A stretch of 32,761 nucleotides of DNA. Origin: Nitriliruptoraceae bacterium. Its GTDB lineage: Bacteria > Actinomycetota > Nitriliruptoria > Nitriliruptorales > Nitriliruptoraceae. A model generated the notes under the pieces. That model was not told the origin of the DNA. It ran no database searches and saw only the letters and a program-made list of their open reading frames with translations. Each line of letters begins with the position of its first letter. The first letter of the stretch is position 1. Of the stretch, positions 26,628 through 32,761 are shown piece by piece. Position numbers and translations under genes: made by a program. The DNA lies in the NCBI GenBank assembly GCA_003558435.1, contig PWLR01000155.1:1-32761 (forward strand), given 5' to 3'.

Positions 26628-27784
26628 GCGCGTGCCCCGGCGCCGGCGGTCCGTGCGCGCACGCTGGGGATGACGTCGGTCAGCACGTCGATCGCCCGAT
26701 CGACGTCGGCTTGGGTGGAGGTCCACCCGAGCGACAGCCGTAGCGGGGTACCGGCCACGTCCGTCGCCTCCAGCACGTGCGAGGCCTTGGCCGCTCCCGA
26801 GCCACATGCGGCGCCGGAAGAGACGTCCAATCCGGCGCGGTCGAGCGCCACGCTCAGTGCGCCACCATCGACCTCGTCGATGCCGAGGTGCACGTGCGAG
26901 GCCAACCGCTGCGCGGGATCGACCGGGCCGTTGCGCCGGACCCCGTCCAGCGCCGTGAGGGCTCCCGCCAACCGATCGGTCATCGTCCTCAGCCGCTCCC
27001 TCAGGTCGGTCCGGTCCCGGACCGCTGCGGTCAGCGCCTCGCCGCAGGCGGCGTCCAGCCCGGTCGCGAACGTGCCCGAGCGAACCCCCCGGTCCTGCCC
27101 GCCACCATGGAACAGGGGCACCACCGGCAGGCCGCGTCGCAGTACCGCGATCCCGACCCCCTGCGGGCCGCCGAACTTGTGCGCCGACAGCGCCAACGCG
27201 GCGGTCCCCCATGCGGCCACCTCGACGTCAAGGGTGGCGATCGCCTGGACCGCGTCGGTGTGCAGCGGGATCCCCCGCTCCGCCAGAACCGCCGCCAGAC
27301 CGGGGATGTCGTTGACCGCCCCGAGTTCGTTGTTGGCGCTCATCACGCTCACCAGCGCGGTGCGCGGCCCGACGGCGGCGAGGACCTGCTCGATGTCCAC
27401 GCGGCCGTCCCGCGCAGGAGCCACCACGGTCAGGCTCGCGTCCCCGCGCTCGGCCAACCACCGGGCCGGGTCGAGCACCGCGGGGTGCTCCACGGCCGTG
27501 GTGATCAGGTGGGGCGTCCCCGCAGCGCGATCCCGGGCGGCCCAGATCACCCCCTTGACCGCGAGGTTGTCGGCCTCCGTGCCACCCGAGGTGAACACGA
27601 CCTCGTGCGGGGAGCACGACAGGGCCGTGGCGACGGCCTCACGCGCCTCCTCCACCGCCACGCGGGCCGCCTGGCCGGCCGCATGGGTCGATGAGGCGTT
27701 GGCCGCATCGAGCCACGACGCCAGTGCCGCGCGCGCTTCGGGGCGCGGCGGCGTACTGGCGGCGTGATCGAGGTAGGTGGACAC
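26624..27784 (-). CDS. iscS: Cysteine desulfurase (NifS/IscS family)
   Basis: This 386-residue PLP enzyme takes sulfur from cysteine as a persulfide. YLDHAASTPP is the N-terminal signature, TSGGTEADNLAV (65-76) binds PLP phosphate, H100 stacks on PLP, D177 is in LHTDAVQ, K203 in SAHKFGGPQG forms the Schiff base, and C327 in SSGAACGSG is the persulfide cysteine. The ATGA overlap with mnmA points to a dedicated role in tRNA thiolation. The start is GTG at 27784 with no ribosome binding site; TACCGT (27796-27791) lies six bases upstream, so the mRNA may be leaderless. Confidence 0.93.
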   Translation of the reverse strand: MSTYLDHAASTPPRPEARAALASWLDAANASSTHAAGQAARVAVEEAREAVATALSCSPHEVVFTSGGTEADNLAVKGVIWAARDRAAGTPHLITTAVEHPAVLDPARWLAERGDASLTVVAPARDGRVDIEQVLAAVGPRTALVSVMSANNELGAVNDIPGLAAVLAERGIPLHTDAVQAIATLDVEVAAWGTAALALSAHKFGGPQGVGIAVLRRGLPVVPLFHGGGQDRGVRSGTFATGLDAACGEALTAAVRDRTDLRERLRTMTDRLAGALTALDGVRRNGPVDPAQRLASHVHLGIDEVDGGALSVALDRAGLDVSSGAACGSGAAKASHVLEATDVAGTPLRLSLGWTSTQADVDRAIDVLTDVIPSVRARTAGAGARA

Positions 27785-27790
27785 GTCGCG

Positions 27791-27796
27791 ACGGTA
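27791..27796 (-). promoter_or_regulatory. Candidate -10 for a leaderless cysteine desulfurase mRNA
   Basis: TACCGT (TANNNT) ends six bases before the GTG start, which has no Shine-Dalgarno sequence. Transcription would begin at or next to the start codon. Leaderless mRNAs are common in actinobacteria. Confidence 0.3.
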
Positions 27797-27842
27797 TCGG
27801 TCGTCGGCGGGTCCGGTCGTTCGTGGATCCGGTCGCCGGTCG

Positions 27843-27989
27843 TCACCGTTCGGGCGCGGTTGCCGGGAGTTCCTCGTCGACCGGCGGCTGCTCGTCGATC
27901 GGTTCCGTGTCGTCGGTCTCGCACCCCGCGAGGGTCAGGACGAACACCGCGGCGAGTGCCACGGAGCCCCGGATCCTGTCGACGCGCAT
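27843..27989 (-). CDS. Very small lipoprotein (48 residues)
   Basis: ATG at 27989 is preceded by GAGGAG, and TGA is at 27843. The protein starts MRVDRIRGSVALAAV and continues to the lipobox LAGC (residues 20-23). C23 would be lipidated, leaving a mature peptide of only 26 residues, ETDDTEPIDEQPPVDEELPA and a short end, very acidic and Pro-rich. It has the features of a real signal peptide: two Arg in the N-region, a hydrophobic core and a small residue before Cys. It lies 58 bp upstream of the cysteine desulfurase on the same strand. No family is recognised. Confidence 0.65.
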   Translation of the reverse strand: MRVDRIRGSVALAAVFVLTLAGCETDDTEPIDEQPPVDEELPATAPER

Positions 27990-28067
27990 CGCCACTCCTC
28001 ACCTCGGGTCCTGTGCCGGCTCGGAGACTCGCCCGCGCCCGAGGTCCACACCATCTCCGCACTGGTC

Positions 28068-28106
28068 CGCGGCGGCGGATCGCGGCGGCGGATCGCGGCG
28101 GCGGAC
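28068..28106. repeat. Three tandem 13-bp repeats
   Basis: CGCGGCGGCGGAT occurs at 28068, 28081 and 28094; the last copy ends in C. The ends GTCCGC (28065-28070) and GCGGAC (28101-28106) are inverted repeats. It lies in the 264-bp region between the small lipoprotein and the divergent hypothetical gene, which contains no other supported gene. Confidence 0.7.
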
Positions 28107-28253
28107 GGCCTCACGATGCATCATCAGCGGTGACTCCACGACCTCCGGGGACCATCGCGCGCCGACTCCGCAGGGCCGGGCACACAGTTCCGACCCTGAG
28201 CCCGTGCCGGCGCAGGTAGCGTCGGCGCCCCCGAACGAGGATCGAGCCCGCCC

Positions 28254-28715
28254 GTGAGTACCCCCCACCTACCACCTGGCAGCGCGAGCCCCCCGACCCC
28301 GAAAGGTGTCGTGCCGCTCGGTATCGACCTGGGCGCCGTGGCCGGGCAACGGATGGTGCTGCTGAGCCTCGAGGTCTGGGACGGGTGGGCCGATCTGCGC
28401 TTCGCACGCGTCGACGTCGGCGCGACGCAACGACTCACCCGCCGAGTGCCCCCCGCCGACGCCTGGACTATCACCGCCGACGGCCAGGCGCTCGAGATCT
28501 TCGACGCGGTGGGACGCGGCGATCGGACCTTCAGCAACGGCGAGGTGCGCCTGGTCCCGGCGCCTGCGCTCGACGCCACCCTGGAGGTCCGTGTCGAGGT
28601 CGTGCCCGGCCAGCCTGCGCTGAGCACCGGGGTGACCCTGTTCGACGACGGTCTCGACGAGACGGTCAGTTCCACCGACCCCGGCACTCCCGAGGAACGT
28701 CCCGAACAGCGCTAG
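28254..28715 (+). CDS. Hypothetical protein
   Basis: This 153-residue protein has no signal peptide and no membrane helix, and I do not recognise a family. The body, from IDLGAVAGQRMVLLSLEVWDGWADLRFARVD to LEVRVEVVPG, alternates hydrophobic and polar residues as in a beta-sandwich. A Thr/Glu/Pro-rich tail follows. The start is GTG at 28254 with only a weak GAGG upstream; TAGCGT (28217-28222) is a -10 candidate. It ends 44 bp before the YbaK gene on the same strand, so the two may be cotranscribed. Confidence 0.65.
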   Translation: MSTPHLPPGSASPPTPKGVVPLGIDLGAVAGQRMVLLSLEVWDGWADLRFARVDVGATQRLTRRVPPADAWTITADGQALEIFDAVGRGDRTFSNGEVRLVPAPALDATLEVRVEVVPGQPALSTGVTLFDDGLDETVSSTDPGTPEERPEQR

Positions 28716-28759
28716 CAGCGCAGATGGTCCCGGATCCCGTCCGAGCAGGAGTCGACGCG

Positions 28760-29230
28760 ATGGCGAGCAACGCGAACGAACGCTTCCGCACCCGCGCAGC
28801 CGCCCACGGTCTACAGATCGTGATGTCGGAGTTCCCGGCCGGCACCCGGACGGCAGCCGACGCGGCCGACGCGATCGGGTGCGATGTCGCACAGATCGTG
28901 AAGTCGCTGGTGTTCGTCGCCGACCGCGTACCGGTGCTGTGCCTGACCTCCGGCGCCAACCGTGTGGACGAGGCCAAGCTGGCGATGGCCCTCGGGACCT
29001 CGCGGGTGGCCAAGGCCGATGCGGACCAGGTGCGTGCCGCGACCGGTTACGCGATCGGCGGGACGCCCCCCTTCGGCCACGACACGCCGATCACGACGGT
29101 CTGTGACCGGGATCTGACCGGCTTCGAGGAGGTCTGGGCCGCAGCCGGGACGCCCAACACGGTGTTCCCACTGTCGCCGTCGGTCCTGCTCGCGATCACC
29201 ACCGCGTTGGTGGCCGACATCTCGGCCTGA
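28760..29230 (+). CDS. YbaK/EbsC-type aminoacyl-tRNA deacylase
   Basis: This 156-residue protein has the YbaK fold of trans-editing enzymes that hydrolyse mischarged tRNA such as Cys-tRNA(Pro) or Ala-tRNA(Pro). Landmarks are AADAADAIGCDVAQIVKSLVFVAD with the conserved Lys, LCLTSGANRVDEAKLA, and YAIGGTPPFGH, the family's GGxxPxGH signature. The ATG at 28760 has AGGAG eight bases upstream; an in-frame ATG 12 codons earlier lacks one. Which tRNA it edits is not decided by sequence. Confidence 0.88.
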   Translation: MASNANERFRTRAAAHGLQIVMSEFPAGTRTAADAADAIGCDVAQIVKSLVFVADRVPVLCLTSGANRVDEAKLAMALGTSRVAKADADQVRAATGYAIGGTPPFGHDTPITTVCDRDLTGFEEVWAAAGTPNTVFPLSPSVLLAITTALVADISA

Positions 29231-29247
29231 GCGACTCGAGGCGCCCG

Positions 29248-29970
29248 ATGGAGACCCTGGCCACCGCAGCGGCGGCCAGCGCCCTGATGTCCATGCAACT
29301 CGTGCCCCGCCACCTCCACGTGAGCCGGGACCACCGGCCCGGGGCGCTCTCCGCGGCCGGCGGGTTCGCCGTCGCCTACGTCTTCCTCCGGTTGCTTCCG
29401 GACCTCGCGACCCGAACCGACCTCGGTGCCGGCGCCGAGATGCTGCCGTTCACCGAGGCCGACGGCCACTTCCTCGCGCTCATGGGTCTGGCCGCCTTCT
29501 ACGGGCTCGAGCGCATGGCCAGGGCGGCGTCGCAACGTCACGGCGACTCCTCACCGGCATCCTCCGAGCCCCGGGTGGCGGCCGTGATGCTGGTCGCGTT
29601 CGCGCTCTACTACGCCCTCATCGGCTACCTGTTGTGGGATCGGGCCGACGGCCCCCTGAGCGGACTCGTCACCTACACCCTGGCCATGGGCGTGCATTTC
29701 CTCAGCGTCGATGTGGGCTTGCGGGAACGCCATCGCGAGTTCTACGCCAGCACCGGTCGGTGGGTCCTGGTCGGGGCGATCCTCCTCGGTTGGATGACCG
29801 GAGCGTGGGTGACCGTTCCGGAGGCTGTCCTGGCCGGGATGCGTTCCCTGCTCGTCGGTGGCGTGGTCCTGATCACGCTGCAGGAGGAACTCCCGCCCGA
29901 ACGCGATGGTCGCTGGCTGCCGTTCGCCGGTGGCATCGCCGCCGCAACGCTCCTGCTCGCGCCGCTGTGA
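29248..29970 (+). CDS. Multi-pass membrane protein, ZIP-like
   Basis: This 240-residue protein has about seven hydrophobic segments, e.g. FAVAYVFLRLLPDL, FLALMGLAAFYGLERM, VAAVMLVAFALYYALIGYLLW, LVTYTLAMGVHFLSVDVGL, WVLVGAILLGWMTGAW, LLVGGVVLITLQEELP, and the C-terminal end. The order of a Leu-Pro helix, the His in GVHFLSVD, and GGVVL...EELP resembles the ZIP metal transporter fold, but the usual His-rich loop is absent and its metal residues are not clearly matched. The ATG at 29248 follows the YbaK stop by 17 bp, so the genes are likely cotranscribed. Transport function is unproven. Confidence 0.65.
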   Translation: METLATAAAASALMSMQLVPRHLHVSRDHRPGALSAAGGFAVAYVFLRLLPDLATRTDLGAGAEMLPFTEADGHFLALMGLAAFYGLERMARAASQRHGDSSPASSEPRVAAVMLVAFALYYALIGYLLWDRADGPLSGLVTYTLAMGVHFLSVDVGLRERHREFYASTGRWVLVGAILLGWMTGAWVTVPEAVLAGMRSLLVGGVVLITLQEELPPERDGRWLPFAGGIAAATLLLAPL

Positions 29971-30079
29971 CGCGCGCACGACCCAACCAGGTCCGATCGG
30001 CTGCGGTCCATGTCCGAACGGCGGGGGCCGCCCGGATCGGGGCGTCGGAGGGCCACCCGTCCGGTCGCCGCTGGCGTGA

Positions 30080-30095
30080 CGGGCATCGATGCCCG
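30080..30095. promoter_or_regulatory. 16-bp palindrome upstream of csbD
   Basis: CGGGCATCGATGCCCG is a perfect palindrome 57 bp before the csbD ATG and 110 bp after the membrane-protein stop. It could be an operator for csbD or a terminator of the preceding gene. Confidence 0.4.
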
Positions 30096-30151
30096 ACCCT
30101 TCGTAACGACGTCCCCCACCTCGGGGGTCCCTGAGCAGATGGGTCAGCAGC

Positions 30152-30343
30152 ATGGGTAACGAGAGCAAGTCGGACAAGTTCACCGGCAAGGCCAAGGAGA
30201 AGTTCGGCGATGCCACCGGCAACGACGAGATGAAGGCCGAGGGCAAGGCCCAGAACGCGAAGGGCAAGTTCAAGGAATCGACCGAGAACATCGGCGACAA
30301 GGTCCGCGGCACCACCAAGGGCATGGGCAACGACAAGCGCTGA
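30152..30343 (+). CDS. CsbD family stress protein
   Basis: This 63-residue, highly hydrophilic protein contains no Cys, Trp or Tyr and is full of Lys, Gly, Asp and Glu. SDKFTGKAKEKFGDATGNDEMKAEGKAQNAKGKFKE is the CsbD signature, with GKAKE repeated in variants. In Bacillus, CsbD is part of the general stress regulon; its molecular role is unknown. The ATG at 30152 has only a weak GGGT upstream. It is followed by a strong hairpin terminator. A stress sigma promoter could not be recognised. Confidence 0.88.
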   Translation: MGNESKSDKFTGKAKEKFGDATGNDEMKAEGKAQNAKGKFKESTENIGDKVRGTTKGMGNDKR

Positions 30344-30356
30344 GACACCAACGCAG

Positions 30357-30388
30357 GCGACGCCCCGGCCGACCGGCCGGGGCGTCGC
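30357..30388. terminator. Bidirectional terminator between csbD and etfA
   Basis: GCGACGCCCCGGCC (30357-30370) and GGCCGGGGCGTCGC (30375-30388) form a perfect 14-bp stem with loop GACC. It sits between the converging csbD stop (30343) and etfA stop (30406). No T tract, but stem strength and position make termination in both directions likely. Confidence 0.8.
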
Positions 30389-30405
30389 GTGTGCTGCGGG
30401 CTGGT

Positions 30406-31389
30406 TCAGCCCTTGCGTGCTTTGAGTTCCTCGACCAGCTTGGGGACGACCTGGTAGAGGTCGCCGACCACGCCGAAGTCCGCGATCTGGAAGATCGGGG
30501 CCTCGGCGTCCTTGTTGATCGCGACCACGTTCTGGGAGGTCTGCATCCCGGCGCGGTGCTGGATCGCCCCGGAGATCCCCGAACCGAGGTACAGCGTCGG
30601 GGAGATGGTCCGGCCGGTCTGGCCGATCTGGTAGCGGTGCGGGTACCACCCGGCATCGGTCGCCGCACGCGAGGCGCCGACCCCGGCACCCAGCACGTCG
30701 GCGAGCTCCTCGATGAGCTTGAACCCGGCTTCCTCGCCCAGCCCGCGGCCACCGGAGACCACGATCGCGGCCTCACCGATGTCGGGACGGTCCGCCGAGG
30801 CCTGCTTCTCCACCGAGGTGACCTTGGTCGCGGTCGCCGACTCCGACAAGCTCACCTCCAGCGCGACCATCTCGGGGCTGCCGCCGCCCGATTCCTCGGC
30901 GACGAACGCGTTCGCGCCCACGCCGAACATCGCCAGCTTGCCCTCGGCGACCTTGCACTTGGTGATCACGTCACCGCCGAAGACCTCCTTGGTGGCCGAC
31001 AACGCGCCATCGACCACCTCCAGGTCGGTCACGTCGGTGATCACCCCGGCATCCGCCCGGATCGCCAGCCTGGCGGCGACGTCCTTGACGTGGTTCGACG
31101 AGGCGAACAGCAGCGTGTCCGCGCCCGAGACCTCGAGCGCGGCCTGCAACGCCTCGACCTGCGGCAGGGTCACATACCCCTGCGCGTCGGCCGAGTCCCA
31201 GTGGTAGATCTTGGCCGCACCGAACGCGCCGAGCGTGTCGGCCACGTCCGCTGCGCCCTCACCCAGCCAGACCGCGGCGACGGTGTCGCCGGCAGCGTCC
31301 GCCAACCGCTTCGCGGCGGTCAGCATCTGGGTGGAGACCTTACGGGGGTGGCCGTCGGTGTGATCGATCAGAACCAGCATCTCTGCCAT
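30406..31389 (-). CDS. etfA: Electron transfer flavoprotein alpha subunit
   Basis: This 327-residue FAD-binding subunit of ETF passes electrons from acyl-CoA and other dehydrogenases to the membrane quinone pool. The N-terminal domain starts MAEMLVLIDHTDG. The C-terminal FAD domain has VVSGGRGLGEEAGFKLIEELADVLGAGVGASRAATDAGW and the signature GQTGRTISPTLYLGSGISGAIQHRAGM, followed by VVAINKDAEAPIFQIADFGVVGD. The ATG at 31389 follows AAGGAG. It lies 42 bp after etfB in the same operon. Confidence 0.96.
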   Translation of the reverse strand: MAEMLVLIDHTDGHPRKVSTQMLTAAKRLADAAGDTVAAVWLGEGAADVADTLGAFGAAKIYHWDSADAQGYVTLPQVEALQAALEVSGADTLLFASSNHVKDVAARLAIRADAGVITDVTDLEVVDGALSATKEVFGGDVITKCKVAEGKLAMFGVGANAFVAEESGGGSPEMVALEVSLSESATATKVTSVEKQASADRPDIGEAAIVVSGGRGLGEEAGFKLIEELADVLGAGVGASRAATDAGWYPHRYQIGQTGRTISPTLYLGSGISGAIQHRAGMQTSQNVVAINKDAEAPIFQIADFGVVGDLYQVVPKLVEELKARKG

Positions 31390-31431
31390 GTGACAACTCC
31401 TTGAAAGTCGTGTCCGAAGTAGGGGTGCGGT

Positions 31432-32217
31432 TCAGACGAACTTCTTCTCGGCCATCCAGTCGGCCAACGCCGCCGCAGCCGCGCCCGAGCCGTCATCCTC
31501 GACGACGGTCCCGGCCTCCTTGGGCGGACGCTCCGCGAACTCGTACATCGTGGCGGTCGCCGCATTCGAACCGACCTGTTCCGGGTCGACCCCCAGGTCC
31601 GCGAGCGAGCTGACCGTCAGCGGCTTGGACTTCGCGGCCATGATCCCCTTGAACGACGGGTAGCGCGGCTCGTTGATCGCCTCCACCACGCTCACGATCG
31701 CCGGCAACGTGGTCTCGACCACGTCCCAGCCCTCCTCGTGCTCGCGGTGGGCCACGACCTTGTCCCCGTCGACCTCGAGGTGGCGCGCGTAGGTCAGCGA
31801 CGGCAGGTTCAGCAGCTCCGCGACCGCGGCCGGCACCAAACAGGTCCGCGCGTCGGTCGACTGGTTGCCGAAGATGACCAGATCGAACTCCTGGCCCTCC
31901 AACGCCTTGGCGATCACCCGCGCGGTACCCAGCGCATCCGAACCCGAGATCGCGTCATCGGTGACCTGGATCGCCGCATCCAACCCGTAGGACAACGCCT
32001 TGCGCACGATCGGTTGCGCGTTCTCCGGACCCACCAACAGCACGGTCACCTCGGCGCCCTGCTGCTCCTTCAAGCGCACGGCCTCCTCGATGGCGAACTC
32101 GTTGACCGGGCACAACACGGCCTCACCGGCATCCCGATCCAGCGTGCGATCGTTGGGATCCATCTTCTTCTCGCCAGCCGTGTCTGGTACCCGCTTGACC
32201 GGGACGATGACCTTCAT
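31432..32217 (-). CDS. etfB: Electron transfer flavoprotein beta subunit
   Basis: This 261-residue AMP-binding subunit of ETF carries MKVIVPVKRVPDTAGEKK, NEFAIEEAVRLKE, GPENAQPIVRKALSYGLDAAI, VIFGNQSTDARTCLVPAAVAELLNLPSLTYA, and VVEAINEPRYPSFKGIMAAKSKPL with the subunit's signature. The ATG at 32217 has GAGGGAG upstream. It is the first gene of etfB-etfA, behind a promoter with a palindromic operator candidate, consistent with control by a fatty-acid-type TetR regulator. Confidence 0.96.
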   Translation of the reverse strand: MKVIVPVKRVPDTAGEKKMDPNDRTLDRDAGEAVLCPVNEFAIEEAVRLKEQQGAEVTVLLVGPENAQPIVRKALSYGLDAAIQVTDDAISGSDALGTARVIAKALEGQEFDLVIFGNQSTDARTCLVPAAVAELLNLPSLTYARHLEVDGDKVVAHREHEEGWDVVETTLPAIVSVVEAINEPRYPSFKGIMAAKSKPLTVSSLADLGVDPEQVGSNAATATMYEFAERPPKEAGTVVEDDGSGAAAAALADWMAEKKFV

Positions 32218-32259
32218 CAGGCGCTCCCTCACGTCGAAAAGTGGTGGTCGTGCATGCCC

Positions 32260-32289
32260 ATGATAGAACTGGAGTGAGCGCTCAAAATC
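32260..32289 (-). promoter_or_regulatory. etfBA promoter with a TetR-like operator
   Basis: On the minus strand TTTTGA and TATCAT (32265-32260), 16 bases apart, form a plausible -35/-10. The perfect palindrome TGAGCGCTCA (32275-32284) overlaps the -35 and spacer, so a bound protein would block RNA polymerase. TGAGCGCTCA-like sites are typical of TetR-family regulators of acyl-CoA metabolism. No TetR gene is in the window. Confidence 0.5.
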
Positions 32290-32325
32290 AAATCCGGTCC
32301 GTCGGGACCGCGACCCAACTGCCCC

Positions 32326-32331
32326 TAGGCT
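32326..32331 (+). promoter_or_regulatory. Candidate -10 for a leaderless methyltransferase mRNA
   Basis: TAGGCT (TANNNT) ends seven bases before the ATG at 32339, which has no Shine-Dalgarno sequence. Transcription would begin at the start codon. No clear -35. Confidence 0.35.
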
Positions 32332-32338
32332 CACCGTC

Positions 32339-32761
32339 ATGACCTCGAGCGAGTCCGAACCGGCCCCGAGCCCGCCGACCCGTACCGGTGGCCGCACCGC
32401 CACCCCAGGCGTGGCCCGGCGCGCGAGCGCCCTGGTGCTCACCGGGGAGCGCACGTTGCCCGGGATCCCCGACGAGCGCTACTGGTTCGCGCGGCACGTC
32501 GTCGCCTACGGGTACGCCGCGACCCTCGTGGCACACCTCTCCTCGAAGCATCCGGGACCCACCGTGCTCGACGCCGGCTGCGGCGAAGGCTACGGCCTGG
32601 CCATGCTGGCCGAGGCCGGTGCCGGGAGGGTCGTGGGCGTCGACCTCGACGCGGTCGTGGTCGCTCACGTCGAGGCGACCTACGCGGCCACCGATCCCCG
32701 CATCGAGGTGGCCGCCGCCGAACTGATGACCCTGCCGCTCGCCGACGACGAGGTCGACCTC
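32339..32761 (+). CDS. SAM-dependent methyltransferase (3' end beyond the window)
   Basis: The first 141 codons are present. After about 50 residues with a Pro/Thr/Arg-rich start, HPGPTVLDAGCGEGYGLAML is motif I of class I methyltransferases, which binds SAM. VVGVDLDAVVVAHV is motif II with the acidic residue for the ribose, and IEVAAAELMTLPLADDEVDL begins motif III-IV. This is the methyltransferase type 11 pattern. Substrate cannot be told from this part. The segment ERTLPGIPDERYWFARHVVAYGYA ahead of the fold recalls methyltransferases that occur next to actinobacterial glycan-branching loci, but the neighbours here are etf genes. It is divergent from etfB. Confidence 0.85.
   Translation, partial: MTSSESEPAPSPPTRTGGRTATPGVARRASALVLTGERTLPGIPDERYWFARHVVAYGYAATLVAHLSSKHPGPTVLDAGCGEGYGLAMLAEAGAGRVVGVDLDAVVVAHVEATYAATDPRIEVAAAELMTLPLADDEVDL

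Noticed and set aside
25521..27767. A 748-codon plus-strand frame opposite mnmA and iscS
   Set aside because: Antisense of two genes with complete catalytic motifs; no ribosome binding site or recognisable domain.

Overview
The window is a high-GC, densely coding chromosomal segment. The genes are housekeeping and metabolic, starts use ATG, GTG and TTG, and most have GAGGAG-type ribosome binding sites. Gene content and order suggest an actinobacterium: adjacent gatC-gatA-gatB, ilvB-ilvN with a peptide-type leader, a WS/DGAT acyltransferase, etfB-etfA, CsbD, and actinobacterial-style DDAH plus ornithine aminotransferase. A deep-branching lineage such as Nitriliruptoria is possible, but that is a guess; no rRNA or other taxonomic marker lies inside the window. 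I see no insertion sequence, prophage, CRISPR array or clear genomic island.

Layout, left to right. Positions 1-167 hold a strong promoter firing off the left edge into a GU-rich leader, probably that of an rRNA operon. Positions 251-4170 form an arginine/guanidino locus: a translationally coupled ddaH-like/rocD pair, a divergent Lrp/AsnC regulator and a ureohydrolase. Then come a GerMN lipoprotein, a class-V aminotransferase preceded by six 17-bp G-rich repeats, and ilvB-ilvN (reading leftward) behind a leader peptide rich in Leu, Ile and Val with two hairpins, i.e. an attenuator. Next are dxs, a divergent WS/DGAT acyltransferase with a histone-like Lys-rich tail, gatC-gatA-gatB, and a DUF983 membrane protein.

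Positions 17785-20446 are an NAD-salvage operon (pncB, pncA, NrtR-type regulator) with overlapping stop/start codons. After it come a SHOCT-domain protein with an internal 8-residue repeat, ligA followed by a two-module gamma-glutamylcyclotransferase-like protein, and a small membrane protein. A tRNA-thiolation pair (cysteine desulfurase and mnmA, overlapping by 4 bp) sits downstream of a 48-residue lipoprotein. The right end has a hypothetical protein, a YbaK-type deacylase, a ZIP-like membrane protein, CsbD, a strong terminator, etfB-etfA behind a promoter carrying a TGAGCGCTCA palindrome, and the start of a methyltransferase.

No dramatic new system is evident. The observations most worth checking are the ilv attenuator, the possible arginine-dihydrolase role of the ddaH-like gene, the NrtR-like regulator with a broken Nudix box, and several short tandem repeats in intergenic DNA.
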